Assembly: GCA_963722715.1 (NCBI GenBank)
Contig: CAVROA010000022.1
Span: 38,125 to 102,124 of the forward strand
DNA: 64,000 nucleotides
Reading direction: 5' to 3'
Origin: DASQGA01 sp963722715
GTDB taxonomy: Bacteria > Actinomycetota > Thermoleophilia > Gaiellales > Gaiellaceae
Part shown: positions 16,762 to 25,559 of the stretch, in pieces
Layout of the letters: every line of letters starts with the position of its first letter
Position numbering within the stretch: the first letter of the stretch is position 1
Program-made: the position numbers and the translations under genes
The notes under the pieces: model-generated
Told to the model about the DNA's origin: nothing
What the model saw: only the letters and a program-made list of their open reading frames with translations
Database searches by the model: none

Positions 16762-17757
16762 TCACGCGCGGGTCACGGCCGTCGGCTCCTCGGCCAGACG
16801 GGTTGCGACCCGCTCCACCACGCGGCCCTCGGCGCCGCGTGCAGCGAGCCGGATCGCGTTTGCAACCGCAGTCCGGGATGAGTTCCCGTGCGCGCCCACG
16901 GCGAGGCCGCGCAGGCCGAGTAGGTAGGCGCCGCCGTACGTGTCCGGATCGAGCCGCTGCCACAGCCGACGGGCGGCCGGCCGGATCAAGAGAGCGCCCA
17001 GCTTGCCGCGCGTCGACGACATGATGTCCGCCCGAAGACTGTCGAAGGTGGACCTGATCGCCCCCTCGAGGGCTTTCAGGGCGATGTTGCCCGTGAAGCC
17101 GTCGCAAACGATGACGTCGGGTGGCTCGTTCAGAAGCTCGCGGGACTCGATGTTGCCAACGAACTGCAGGGAGCTTGCAAGCAGGAGCGCGTGCGCCTCC
17201 CTGACAAGCCGGTTGCCTTTGTCCGGCTCCTCGCCGATCGAGAGGATTCCCACCTTCGGCTCCTGAATGCCCAGGACTTCCTCCGCGAAGGTGGCGCCCA
17301 TGTGGGCGAACTGGAGGAGGTGCTCGGGCCGCGCCTCCGCGTTCGCCCCTGCATCGACGAGAACCGCCGGCCCGCGCGCTGCCGGAAGAGGAGCTGCGAT
17401 AGCGGGGCGGCGCACAGCGGGAAGCCGCCGGATCTCGAGCAGGCAGGCGGCCAGGAGCGCGCCGGTGTTCCCCGCGGAGACGACGGCGTCCGCTTCCCCC
17501 GCTCCGACCGCGCGGCACGCGGCGAACATGGAGCTATCGCGCTTCGTGCGCGCCGCGTCCGAGGGCTTTTCATCCATGGCAACGACCTGCTCAGCGCCGA
17601 CCACCTCGAGCCCGCCGGCCAGCGGCGTCAGGACGTCCGGGCGCCCGAAAAGGATCGGTTCGACTCCCTCAGAACGGGCCTCGAGCGCGCCGGCGACAAT
17701 CTCCTCGGGAGCGCGGTCACCACCCATCGCGTCGACTGCGATGCGAACCCGAGGCAC
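16762..17757 (-). CDS. plsX: Phosphate acyltransferase PlsX
   Basis: A 331-residue enzyme converting acyl-ACP to acyl-phosphate for phosphatidic acid synthesis. IAVDAMGGDRAPEEIV starts the protein; SAGNTGAL and CDGFTGNIALKALEG are family hallmarks. GTG start at 17757. It may share its acyl-phosphate product with the fatty-acid-kinase-like set at 24.7-27.5 kb. The 78 bp upstream hold no clear promoter. Confidence 0.95.
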   Translation of the reverse strand: MPRVRIAVDAMGGDRAPEEIVAGALEARSEGVEPILFGRPDVLTPLAGGLEVVGAEQVVAMDEKPSDAARTKRDSSMFAACRAVGAGEADAVVSAGNTGALLAACLLEIRRLPAVRRPAIAAPLPAARGPAVLVDAGANAEARPEHLLQFAHMGATFAEEVLGIQEPKVGILSIGEEPDKGNRLVREAHALLLASSLQFVGNIESRELLNEPPDVIVCDGFTGNIALKALEGAIRSTFDSLRADIMSSTRGKLGALLIRPAARRLWQRLDPDTYGGAYLLGLRGLAVGAHGNSSRTAVANAIRLAARGAEGRVVERVATRLAEEPTAVTRA

Positions 17758-17835
17758 TTAGTCGCCCAACCGACGAACGCGATATCTACCCCGAGCGGTT
17801 TTCCCCGAGGAGCGTTCGCATGGCCGCCAAAGCAT

Positions 17836-18024
17836 CTAAGGCGCGGGAAGGCGGAGCGGCTCGACCTCGCGGCCCCGGTACGTGCCACACGTCGGGCAGA
17901 CGCGGTGCGCGCGCTTGGGCTGGTGGCACTGCGGGCACTCCACGAGAGAGGGAGCCGTGAGCTTGTGCGTCGCTCGCCGCTTGTCGCGGCGGGACTTGGA
18001 GGTTTTTCGCTTGGGGACGGCCAT
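17836..18024 (-). CDS. rpmF: 50S ribosomal protein L32
   Basis: A 62-residue L32 (MAVPKRKTSKSRRDKRRA) with an intact zinc-ribbon pair ECPQCHQ...RVCPTCG. The start is the second Met of a longer open frame, fixed by family length and by the promoter just upstream. Confidence 0.95.
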   Translation of the reverse strand: MAVPKRKTSKSRRDKRRATHKLTAPSLVECPQCHQPKRAHRVCPTCGTYRGREVEPLRLPAP

Positions 18025-18035
18025 TGCGGCGGCGA

Positions 18036-18041
18036 AGTATA
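18036..18041 (-). promoter_or_regulatory. Candidate -10 box (TATACT) for rpmF
   Basis: TATACT on the minus strand, 11 nt before the rpmF ATG, in the 64-bp gap after the DUF177 gene. It is a good match to the -10 consensus and would give a nearly leaderless mRNA. Confidence 0.5.
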
Positions 18042-18088
18042 GCTGGGCGGGATCGGGGTTCTGGCTAGGTGGTCGACTGACTGACCAG

Positions 18089-18598
18089 CTAGAGGCGATC
18101 TCGTAGCTCCGAAAGCGCCGCCCAGCGCGTGTCAGGCTCCTCCGGGCCGCAGGTGCAGGCTGCATGATTCAGGTCCGCACCGCACCCCGGGCACAACCCG
18201 GCGCAGTCGGCGCGACAGAGGATCTTGTCGGGAAGATCAAGGACGAGGCTGTCCCGGGCCCAGGCGGAGAGGTCGAGCTTGTCGTCCTCGATGTACGGCG
18301 TCCTGAGCTCGTCGGAGTCCCCAGGATTCGTGGCGTGGTATTCCCGGGCCTGGACCGGCAGCTCGAGAGCCGCGTCCGCGAGACACCGCATGCAGGGGCC
18401 CACGAGCCGGGCTCGGAACGCGAGCTCGAAGAGTCGCCCGGACGTGAACCGCGAGACGGCGATCTCCACTGCCGGCGTCTCGGGCAGGGGGATGTAGCGC
18501 TGGCCGGCCAACTGGAGTGGCTCGAGCTCGACCTCGAGGAGGTCGCGAAACTGCTCGCCCGAGCGGATCTTGACGGTTCGGAGATCGAGGATGGTCAC
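18089..18598 (-). CDS. DUF177 (YceD) family protein
   Basis: About 169 residues. VGPCMRCLADAALEL and a C-terminal Cys cluster (CRADCAGLCPGCGADLNHAACTC) are the YceD hallmarks; the family is linked to 23S rRNA accumulation and always sits by rpmF. GTG 18598 (VTILDLRT) is chosen from family length; a start at 18652 is possible. Biochemistry unknown. Confidence 0.8.
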   Translation of the reverse strand: MTILDLRTVKIRSGEQFRDLLEVELEPLQLAGQRYIPLPETPAVEIAVSRFTSGRLFELAFRARLVGPCMRCLADAALELPVQAREYHATNPGDSDELRTPYIEDDKLDLSAWARDSLVLDLPDKILCRADCAGLCPGCGADLNHAACTCGPEEPDTRWAALSELRDRL

Positions 18599-18705
18599 GA
18601 GTTCAGAGTAGCGACCGCGGATGCGACCCCGAAGCGCCGGGACATGAAGCATTCGAGCCCACGAAGCGACTCACTCTCGACGCATCTCGAGCAACACTGG
18701 CGCGA

Positions 18706-18765
18706 CGGGGCGAGCTACGCTGGACGCGGGGGAACGACTAACAAGGGGGCCCCCGGGGGAAAGAC
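18706..18765 (+). repeat. Intergenic conserved element, copy 1
   Basis: This stretch resembles the reverse complement of 60790-60844. Both share a TACGCTG...G5 segment and then a CAAG5-C5-G4/5-AAA core, with several substitutions and a length change. It lies in the 202-bp gap between the DUF177 start and the SepIVA-like stop. The core (18745-18759) is G5C5G5, which cannot fold on itself but could pair with the GGGGG at 18728-18732. Nothing else is evident in this gap. Confidence 0.5.
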
Positions 18766-18800
18766 TCGGGCGCGAGTAGAGAGGGGGTCGCCCGGACTGG

Positions 18801-19289
18801 CTAGAGGTTCGTTTCGTCGGTGATGCCGGCCATCACCGATTCCTGGGAGCGCTCGTGCAGTCGCTCCCGGCCGCGACGCACGGCGCCGAGGAACTTGTCG
18901 AGATTGACCTCGAGCGTCGACAGGATCGAGTCTGCCCAGTCCTCCATCTCGAGGCGCGTCTCGCGTGCCTGGCGCCTCGCCTCCTCGACGATGTCCTGGG
19001 CCTGGCGCTCGGCGAGCTTCACGATCTCCGTCTGCGACGCCTCGCGCACTGCCTGCTCACGAGCCTCGCCAAGGATGCGGTCGCTTTCCCGCTTCGCCTC
19101 GGCCAGCATCTCCTGACGTTCCTTGACGATCCAACGCGCCTGCTTGATCTCCTCGGGGATCGTCGCCCTCATCTGATCGAGGATGTCGTAGATCTCCTCA
19201 CGGTCGATCCGGACCTGGTCGGTCAGGGGAACGGCCTTTGCGTTGTGCACGAGGTCGTCGAGCTTGTCGATCAGTACGAGAACGTCCAT
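18801..19289 (-). CDS. SepIVA-like DivIVA-family coiled-coil protein
   Basis: A 162-residue mostly helical protein. The N-terminus (MDVLVLIDKLDDLVHNAKAVPLTDQVRIDREEIYDILDQMRATIPEEI) resembles mycobacterial SepIVA, a septation and elongation factor encoded at the same place between coaD and DUF177/rnc. Long Glu/Arg/Ala-rich coiled coil covers about 50-140. It is much shorter than the mycobacterial protein. The function is inferred from synteny and the N-terminal motif. Confidence 0.7.
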   Translation of the reverse strand: MDVLVLIDKLDDLVHNAKAVPLTDQVRIDREEIYDILDQMRATIPEEIKQARWIVKERQEMLAEAKRESDRILGEAREQAVREASQTEIVKLAERQAQDIVEEARRQARETRLEMEDWADSILSTLEVNLDKFLGAVRRGRERLHERSQESVMAGITDETNL

Positions 19290-19300
19290 TCCGCCTCAGT

Positions 19301-19831
19301 CTACTCGCGAGGACTCACGGGCGCGCCGGGCTTCGCGCGTGGGAACATCTCCTCGAACCGGCGTGCCACCTGGGCCGGGACCAGATCCTCGACGGCGGCT
19401 CCGAATGACGCGATCTCCTTGACGCCGCTCGAGGAAAGGAAGCTGTATTGCGGACTCGACATGAGGTACATCGTTTCGACCTCCGGCGCGAGCTTCCTGT
19501 TGAGGTGGTGCATCTGGAATTCCCACTCGAAATCCGAGATCGCGCGTAGGCCCTTCACCATCGTCCGGGCCTTCCAGCGCCGTGCGAATTCGACCACCAG
19601 TTCGGAGAAGACCTCTACCTCGACGTTCTCGGTTTCTGCCAGCGCTGCCTGGAGGAACTTCACGCGCTCCTCGACCGAGAACATCGTGCGCTTGTGCTGC
19701 GGGTCGCGGACGACACCGACCACGACCCGCTCGAAGATGGTTGCGGCGCGCGTGATGATGTCCAGGTGCCCGTTCGTGACCGGGTCGTAAGCGCCGGGGC
19801 AGATCGCAGTGACCGGGCTGACGTTGCTCAT
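19301..19831 (-). CDS. coaD: Phosphopantetheine adenylyltransferase
   Basis: A 176-residue enzyme for the penultimate step of coenzyme A synthesis. PGAYDPVTNGHLDII is the nucleotidyl-transferase motif, MVKGLRAISDFEWEFQM the substrate loop and SFLSSSGVKEIASFG the C-terminal signature. Residues around SxFDP are slightly changed (GAYDP). AAAGG precedes the ATG. Confidence 0.95.
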   Translation of the reverse strand: MSNVSPVTAICPGAYDPVTNGHLDIITRAATIFERVVVGVVRDPQHKRTMFSVEERVKFLQAALAETENVEVEVFSELVVEFARRWKARTMVKGLRAISDFEWEFQMHHLNRKLAPEVETMYLMSSPQYSFLSSSGVKEIASFGAAVEDLVPAQVARRFEEMFPRAKPGAPVSPRE

Positions 19832-19859
19832 AGGCCGACCTTTGGGAGGCGAGGGACGC

Positions 19860-20399
19860 TCATACCGGACCTTCGAAAACGGTCACTCGCGCGGAGCCGT
19901 AGCGGCGGCTCGTCCGCTTGGGGAGTGGGAGCGCCGGCTCTTCGCGGGCATCGGACTCGACGACGACCAGGCCCTCGGGCGCGACAACGGCTGGGAGATG
20001 TGCTTCGAGCACGGGGAGAAACCCTGTCAGCATGCGGTAAGGCGGGTCGATCAGCACGAGATCGTACCGCCTCCCGGCCGTCGCGTCCGTGGCGAGCTTG
20101 CGGCCTACGTCCAGCCGTAAGACGGTTGCGTCGGCGAAATCGAGCTTCTCGAGGTTCCGAACAATGGCCTGGGCCGCCGCACGATCGCTCTCGACGAAGG
20201 TCGCGTGCGCCGCACCGCGCGAAAGGGCCTCGAGACCCATCGCACCCGAGCCGGCGAACAGATCGAGCACCGTCATGCCGTCGACGGGGCCGATCAGGTT
20301 GAAGGCTGCTTCGCGGACCCGGTCGCCGGTCGGGCGGGTCTCACGCCCGCCCGGAGCGAAGATTCGGGTGCCCTTACGCGAACCCGCGATGATCCGCAT
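19860..20399 (-). CDS. rsmD: 16S rRNA (guanine(966)-N2)-methyltransferase RsmD
   Basis: A 179-residue Rossmann methyltransferase. MRIIAGSRKGTRI opens the protein; RPTGDRVREAAFN, VLDLFAGSGAMGLEALSRGA (SAM site) and LIDPPY (catalytic N/DPPY) are present. It overlaps recG by 26 bp and precedes coaD, the conserved order. Confidence 0.94.
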   Translation of the reverse strand: MRIIAGSRKGTRIFAPGGRETRPTGDRVREAAFNLIGPVDGMTVLDLFAGSGAMGLEALSRGAAHATFVESDRAAAQAIVRNLEKLDFADATVLRLDVGRKLATDATAGRRYDLVLIDPPYRMLTGFLPVLEAHLPAVVAPEGLVVVESDAREEPALPLPKRTSRRYGSARVTVFEGPV

Positions 20400-22470
20400 T
20401 GGCGAAGAGCCGGTCGACCTCGTCTGCCAGGGGCCCCTCCTCGTCGACGAGCTCGGCGGCCCACCGGCGGGCGCGAAGGAGGAGCCCGCGATCCCGCGTC
20501 AGGCTTGCGAAGCGAAGATCGGGAAGGCCCGACTGCCTCGTCCCAAGCAGCTGGCCTTCTCCCCTCAGCTCGAGGTCGACCTCGGCTAGGCGGAACCCGT
20601 CGGAGGTCTCGACGAGCGCTTCGAGACGCCTCCGGGCGGTCTCAGAGAGCTCGTCTCGGGCGCCCGAGACGAGTAGGCAGTACGACTGCTCGGCGCCCCG
20701 CCCCACGCGGCCTCTGAGCTGATGGAGCTGCGCGAGGCCGAACCGATCGGCTTCCTGGACGATCATGATGGTCGCATTCGGGATGTCCACGCCCACCTCG
20801 ATCACGGTGGTCGCGACGAGGACGTCGAGCTCGCCGCGCTTGAATGCATCCATGACGGCGCGTCGCTCGGGCGGGCGGAGCCTGCCGTGCAGGCAACCCA
20901 CCCGGAACTCGCGGAGCTCTGCGCGCTTGAGGCGCTCAGCCTCCTGTTCGGCAGCCCGCGCCTCGATGGCCTCCGACTCGCTCACGAGCGGGCAGACGAC
21001 ATAGGCCTGCCGGCCTTCTGTGAGATGGCGCTGGAGCCGCGTGTAGGCCTCGGCGCTCCGCTCCTCTGTCACCCAGGAGGTGACGACCGGCCTTCGCGAT
21101 CTGGGCGGACGAGCGATCTCCGTCACGTCGAGGTCGCCGTAGACCGTCTGGGCGAGCGTCCGGGGAATTGGTGTGGCGGTCATGTGGAGGACATGCGGGG
21201 ACTGCGAGCCGAGCGCCCGGCGCTGCTCGACTCCGAACCGGTGCTGCTCGTCGACGACCGCCACCGCGAGGGAGCGGAACGCGACCTGCTCCTGGATCAG
21301 CGCATGCGTCCCGACGGCAATCGCCGCCTCACCCGACGCGAGCGCGGCGCGGGCAGCCGCATGCTCCTTGGCCGGTAGCGAGCTCGTGAGCAGGACGACG
21401 GGCACACCCAGTTCTCCGCAGATCCCCTCGAGGGTCAAGAAGTGCTGCTCCGCGAGTGTCTCGGTCGGCGCCATGAGTGCTCCCTGATGCCCTCGCTCGA
21501 CGGCACGCAGAAGCGCGTAGAGGGCGACGACGGTCTTGCCCGAGCCGACGTCCCCCTGGAGGAGCCGCTGCATGGGCTTCACGTCGGCAAGGTCGTGCCC
21601 GATCTGTTCGACCGCCGCCCGTTGCTCCGGCGTCAGGTCGAACGGCAAGACCGCGTAGTAGCGGGCAATGAGGTCTCCGTCTGTGCCGAGGCCGGGCGCG
21701 ACCGCACCCTCCTCCAGGGCCCGGCGCCTCCGCAGGAGGCCGATCTGAAGCAAGAGGAGCTCGTCGAAGGCCAGGCGTGACCGTGCCGCCTCCGCCTCGG
21801 CCGCCGTTCGCGGGCGATGCGCCGCCCCGATGGCATCCGCCCGCAGAGGCGCTCCCTCGGCCGCACGCACTCGCGCCGGCAACGGGTCCGGGAACCAGCG
21901 CGCGAGCCTGAGTGCCTGCTCGGTCAGCTCGCGAAGCTTGAACGTCGAGACGTCCTCGCTCGCGGGATACACCGGCACGAGGCCGACCGTGTGAAGGCCC
22001 GCGCTCTCGGACGCGATTTCGTGCCTGGCAACGCGGAAGGTCGCCGCCCCCGAGCCGGTTTCGAGATGCCCATGCAGGAGCAGTCTGGTGCCCGCCGCAA
22101 GCCGCTCGGCAAGCCAGGCCTGGTTGAACCAGAGCGCGCTCACCCTCGTGCCCGCGGCGTCGACGACGGCGGCCTGGACGATCTTCAGGTTTCGGCGGCG
22201 TGTGGGCCGGACCGAGACGCGCTCGACCGTGCAGGCGACCGTGGCCTCCTGCCCGGCCAGAAGCTGCCCGAACCCCTCTGCCTCACGCCAATCGAGATAG
22301 TCCCGCGGGATGTGCTCCACGAGGTCGCGAATCGTTCGGAGGCCCATGCGCGCCAGCTGCTCAGCCACCTTCGGCCCGACCCCTCGGAGCGACTCGACGG
22401 AGGCCTCCGGGTCCACCCATCTCCCCGTCTTTGGCACGTGTTGGTCCACGCCAGCAAAGCCGGCCAGCAC
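20374..22470 (-). CDS. recG: ATP-dependent DNA helicase RecG
   Basis: A 698-residue branch-migration helicase. An N-terminal wedge/OB domain (about 30-190, with SLRGVGPKVAEQLARMGLRT) precedes helicase motifs GDVGSGKTVVAL, VVDEQHRFGV, MTATPIPRTL, and QLRGRVGRGAEQSYC. The GTG at 22470 is used; later GTGs would remove only a few residues. The MFS gene diverges from it. Confidence 0.94.
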   Translation of the reverse strand: MLAGFAGVDQHVPKTGRWVDPEASVESLRGVGPKVAEQLARMGLRTIRDLVEHIPRDYLDWREAEGFGQLLAGQEATVACTVERVSVRPTRRRNLKIVQAAVVDAAGTRVSALWFNQAWLAERLAAGTRLLLHGHLETGSGAATFRVARHEIASESAGLHTVGLVPVYPASEDVSTFKLRELTEQALRLARWFPDPLPARVRAAEGAPLRADAIGAAHRPRTAAEAEAARSRLAFDELLLLQIGLLRRRRALEEGAVAPGLGTDGDLIARYYAVLPFDLTPEQRAAVEQIGHDLADVKPMQRLLQGDVGSGKTVVALYALLRAVERGHQGALMAPTETLAEQHFLTLEGICGELGVPVVLLTSSLPAKEHAAARAALASGEAAIAVGTHALIQEQVAFRSLAVAVVDEQHRFGVEQRRALGSQSPHVLHMTATPIPRTLAQTVYGDLDVTEIARPPRSRRPVVTSWVTEERSAEAYTRLQRHLTEGRQAYVVCPLVSESEAIEARAAEQEAERLKRAELREFRVGCLHGRLRPPERRAVMDAFKRGELDVLVATTVIEVGVDIPNATIMIVQEADRFGLAQLHQLRGRVGRGAEQSYCLLVSGARDELSETARRRLEALVETSDGFRLAEVDLELRGEGQLLGTRQSGLPDLRFASLTRDRGLLLRARRWAAELVDEEGPLADEVDRLFANADHRGFA

Positions 22471-22506
22471 AGGGCGCGTGCTTGTCTCGAGGGCCAGGAC
22501 GAACCG

Positions 22507-22512
22507 AGTATA
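22507..22512 (-). promoter_or_regulatory. Candidate -10 box (TATACT) for recG
   Basis: TATACT on the minus strand, 36 nt before the annotated recG start, within the 85-bp divergent gap to the MFS gene. It is a consensus-quality -10 with no clear -35. Confidence 0.45.
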
Positions 22513-22540
22513 GGCCCGTCCTCGGACGGGGCCGAGCGTC

Positions 22541-22546
22541 TAGCGT
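22541..22546 (+). promoter_or_regulatory. Candidate -10 box (TAGCGT) for the MFS gene
   Basis: TAGCGT ends 9 nt before the MFS ATG at 22556, the spacing expected for a leaderless or near-leaderless mRNA; no Shine-Dalgarno is visible. Confidence 0.4.
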
Positions 22547-22555
22547 GGCCTGTCC

Positions 22556-23791
22556 ATGGCCGGCGCTCCAAACGGACGCGATCTCAGAGGACTCCGGGCG
22601 CTCGAGGCGCTCCACCACAGGGATTTCCGACTCCTCTGGACCGGCCAGACCGTCTCCCTGATCGGTGACGGCGCCTTCCTTACCGCCCTCGGTTGGAAGA
22701 CGTTCACGATCGCGGGCTCGGGACGCCTCGGAGTCGTCCTCCTCTGCAACGCGCTCGGGCTGTTGACGACGCTCCTCATCGGCGGCGCCCTCGGCGACCG
22801 GCTGTCGCGGAAGGGACTCATGATCGCATCCGACTTCTGGCGCTTCGGCGCGGTAGCAATCCTGGCCGGTGCGGACGCGACGGGACACCTGAGCTTCGAG
22901 TTACTCGTCGTCCTCGCGACGCTCGTCGGCCTCGGTGACGGTTTCTTCTACCCCGCCTTCGGAGGCATGGTGCCGCTCGTCGTCGACCCGAGCCGCATCT
23001 CCTCGGCAAACAGCCTCATCGGCGTCTCGCGCTGGACGAGCCTCCTGATCGGCCCCGCTCTCGCAGCCGGGCTCTACCACGCCACGGGATCGGCGACGGT
23101 GTTCGCCGTCGACGCGGCCACGTTCATCCTCTCCGCTGCCTTGTTGTCGTTCGCCAGACCACGCGTGATCGACACCGCTGCCAGTGAGGGGACCCTTCGC
23201 GAGATCGGGGCCGGCGTCCGCTACGTCGCAGGAGTGCCCTGGCTCTGGGTCACGATCACGCTCTTCGCCCTCGTGCTGATGCTTCAGCTCGCCCCTCAGC
23301 AGGTACTCCTCCCCGAGCTCGTCAGGGACCACTTCGGCCGCGGCGTCGGGGCTTTCGGGTTCCTGACCTCGATGCTCGGGCTCGGCACGGTCCTCGGGAC
23401 GCTGTCGTTCGGCCAGCTGCAGCCGCGCGGCCGGCGGGGCGTGCTCTCCTACTGGATCTGGGTCGTGAACAGCCTGTGCCTGGCCGGGGTGGCCTTCGTC
23501 CCGTGGTTCGCGGCCGCGGCCGGGCTGAGCATCGTGCGCGGCTTCCTGATCGGCTTCGGCGTCGCGCTCTGGGAGACGATGATGATGGAGCTCGTGCCCG
23601 ACCGGCTCCTCTCGCGCGTGGTCAGCCTTGATTACTTCGGAAGCTACGGACTCATGCCGGTCGGCCTGGCGCTCTCGGCCGTGGCCTCCGGCTTCGCCGG
23701 GCCCGCAGAGCTGATCGGCGGCGGCGCCATCCTCTCGGCGCTCCTCTTCCTCGTGGCGCTGCGTCGCCCCTGGCTACGTGCGGTGGACTAG
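22556..23791 (+). CDS. MFS transporter (enterobactin/macrolide-exporter type, DHA3-like)
   Basis: A 411-residue membrane protein with about 11-12 hydrophobic helices. FRLLWTGQTVSLIGDGAF near the N-terminus and the loop GGALGDRLSRKGLMIASDFWR are typical of the three-component effector/MFS_3 group that exports drugs or siderophores. It interrupts the otherwise minus-strand region between recG and the fatty-acid-kinase-like set. Its stop codon overlaps that of the convergent cupin gene within ACTAGT. Substrate unknown. Confidence 0.85.
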   Translation: MAGAPNGRDLRGLRALEALHHRDFRLLWTGQTVSLIGDGAFLTALGWKTFTIAGSGRLGVVLLCNALGLLTTLLIGGALGDRLSRKGLMIASDFWRFGAVAILAGADATGHLSFELLVVLATLVGLGDGFFYPAFGGMVPLVVDPSRISSANSLIGVSRWTSLLIGPALAAGLYHATGSATVFAVDAATFILSAALLSFARPRVIDTAASEGTLREIGAGVRYVAGVPWLWVTITLFALVLMLQLAPQQVLLPELVRDHFGRGVGAFGFLTSMLGLGTVLGTLSFGQLQPRGRRGVLSYWIWVVNSLCLAGVAFVPWFAAAAGLSIVRGFLIGFGVALWETMMMELVPDRLLSRVVSLDYFGSYGLMPVGLALSAVASGFAGPAELIGGGAILSALLFLVALRRPWLRAVD

Positions 23792-24699
23792 TCCCAGTAG
23801 CCGACCGGCTCGATGCGTGCGGTGAAGCCGAAAGCGCGGAAGTTGACCTTCTGCGAGTCCGGATACCAGGCAATGTCCTGCCCGTCCCGCGTGCCGTAGG
23901 CCAGCAGTTCGAGCCGGTCTGCACCGGCCTGGAACGCGTGGGAGACGCCGGTTCCGGCCGGGCGTGCGACCACGGAACCACGGTGCACCGGGATTGTCTC
24001 CTCGCCGAGGCGGCAGACCCCCTCACCCTCGAGCACCACGAAGATCTCCTCTTCGGCGGAGTGCGTGTGGAAGGGCCAGTTCCACTTATGGGGCCGGATG
24101 GAGTGGTGGTTCAACCCGGTTCGCCTCGCGACCGATGCGAGCTCCCGCTCGACGAAGACGGACTCCCCGTGCGAGATCTCCCTTGCCTCGGTCTCACGCA
24201 CGTTGACGATGCTCACCGGGCGCGGCAAGGGATCTGGGAGCTCTTCGTCCCCTGCCTCCGCCTCGCGCTCCCAGGGATGCTTGCCTCCAGGGGCCTCCAC
24301 CCACGTGGGTGGAACACGAACGACACCCGCCCGCGGAAGCCAGGTGCCGGTGGCCGGAACGCGCATCCCGAACGCGAGCACGTCGAGCCCGTCGGGTCCC
24401 GCCACGAGCGTGTGCGCCGCCTCGCCGGCCAGATGCACGAGGCAGTCGCCCTCCGCGACCTCGTAGACGAGCGGGTCCTCGCCCTCCCACTGCCACGAGA
24501 GCCCGGAGCCGCCCAGCACGAAGAAGATCTCCTCCTCCACCAGCTCGAGGTGAAGCGGCGTCGACCGCTTGCCCGGTGTCACCTGGATCCGGCAGACCCC
24601 GACGTCCTCGCTTCCGGCGGCCTCGCCCAGGTCACTCCAGCGGCCTGAGAGCGGGCCCAGTTCCTGGAGCTCGCTCTCGACCTCGTCCCAGTGGGCTAC
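23788..24699 (-). CDS. Bicupin protein, start codon uncertain
   Basis: About 303 residues with two cupin barrels. The second has an intact metal motif FHTHSAEEEIFVVLEGEG (about 209-226). In the first the corresponding segment reads PLHLELVEEEIFFVLGG, with only one His, so it may not bind metal. The first canonical start (GTG 24582) would remove 39 coding residues that look real (HWDEVES...GRWSDLGEAAGSEDVGV). Upstream there is no ATG, GTG or TTG in frame: the candidates are GTA at 24699, which overlaps the degV TAG stop as GTAG and is preceded by AGGGA, or CTG at 24717. Function unknown; it follows the FakB-like gene and is probably co-transcribed. Confidence 0.72.
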   Translation of the reverse strand, partial: VAHWDEVESELQELGPLSGRWSDLGEAAGSEDVGVCRIQVTPGKRSTPLHLELVEEEIFFVLGGSGLSWQWEGEDPLVYEVAEGDCLVHLAGEAAHTLVAGPDGLDVLAFGMRVPATGTWLPRAGVVRVPPTWVEAPGGKHPWEREAEAGDEELPDPLPRPVSIVNVRETEAREISHGESVFVERELASVARRTGLNHHSIRPHKWNWPFHTHSAEEEIFVVLEGEGVCRLGEETIPVHRGSVVARPAGTGVSHAFQAGADRLELLAYGTRDGQDIAWYPDSQKVNFRAFGFTARIEPVGYWD

Positions 24700-25559
24700 G
24701 TGGGATCCCTGAACCAGAAGAGCCCGAGCGTACCAGGGCCGCCGTGCGTCCCCACGACCGGGCCGAGCGTGGTCACCAGGTCGAGGGTGGCGCTCGGCCG
24801 GACGCGCTCGATCATCGCGACGATGCGGTCGGCGTCTTCCTGCGCATCGGCATGCGCGACGGCCAGGTGCCAGGAAGGGTCGTCGTCGCTGCCCGAGACT
24901 AGAGCCTGCTCGAACTCGGCGAACGCCTTCGCGCGGCCGCGGACTCGCTTCACGGGCTCGACTTCTCCCTCCCGGATCGTGAGGATCGGCTTCACGTTCA
25001 GCAGCTGGCCCACGAGCCCGGCTGCCTTCCCGATGCGGCCGCCGCGCACCAGATAGTCGAGCGTGTCGACCGTGAACCGCAGATCGGCCTCCCGGCGGAA
25101 GAGCTCGGCGACGGATTCGATTTCCTCGTCACTGGTCCCCAGCGCGAGCCGGCGCTGGATCGAATCCGCGAGGATCACGATCCCGGCCGACGCGCTCGCC
25201 GAGTCGACGAGCAGAACCTTGCCGCCTCCGATCGCCTCTGCGGCGAGCCGTGCGGACTCGAAGGTGCCCGAGAGCTTCGCGGAGACGGTGATGCAGACGA
25301 TGCGCTCGAAGTCCGCCAGCGCTTCGAAGGCCTCTTGGAAATCCCCCGGAGTCGGCTGGGAAGTGGCGGGCTGGACGCTCGTGGCGCGCAGCCGCTCGTA
25401 GAACTCGGCCGCGGTCAGGTCGACGTGGTCGCGAAGGATCTCGTCGCCGAAGCGAACGTAGAGCGGGACGAGGCGCCAGTTCGGATGCCTTGCGGCGGGA
25501 TCCGGCAGGTCGGCCGTCGAGTCGAGGACGACGGCCGTCGTCTCAGCGGAGAGGCGCAC
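24696..25559 (-). CDS. DegV-family fatty-acid-binding protein (FakB-like)
   Basis: A 287-residue DegV protein. VVLDSTADLPD, TSQPTPGDFQEAFEAL, ITVSAKLSGTFESARLAA and DTLDYLVRGGRIGKAAGLVGQLLNVKPIL are family hallmarks. In fatty acid kinase, FakB holds the fatty acid that FakA phosphorylates. The GTG at 25559 is chosen because it overlaps the receiver gene and puts the DSTAD motif near the N-terminus. Its partner FakA homologue is two genes upstream, supporting the assignment; the bound ligand is unknown. Confidence 0.88.
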   Translation of the reverse strand: MRLSAETTAVVLDSTADLPDPAARHPNWRLVPLYVRFGDEILRDHVDLTAAEFYERLRATSVQPATSQPTPGDFQEAFEALADFERIVCITVSAKLSGTFESARLAAEAIGGGKVLLVDSASASAGIVILADSIQRRLALGTSDEEIESVAELFRREADLRFTVDTLDYLVRGGRIGKAAGLVGQLLNVKPILTIREGEVEPVKRVRGRAKAFAEFEQALVSGSDDDPSWHLAVAHADAQEDADRIVAMIERVRPSATLDLVTTLGPVVGTHGGPGTLGLFWFRDPT

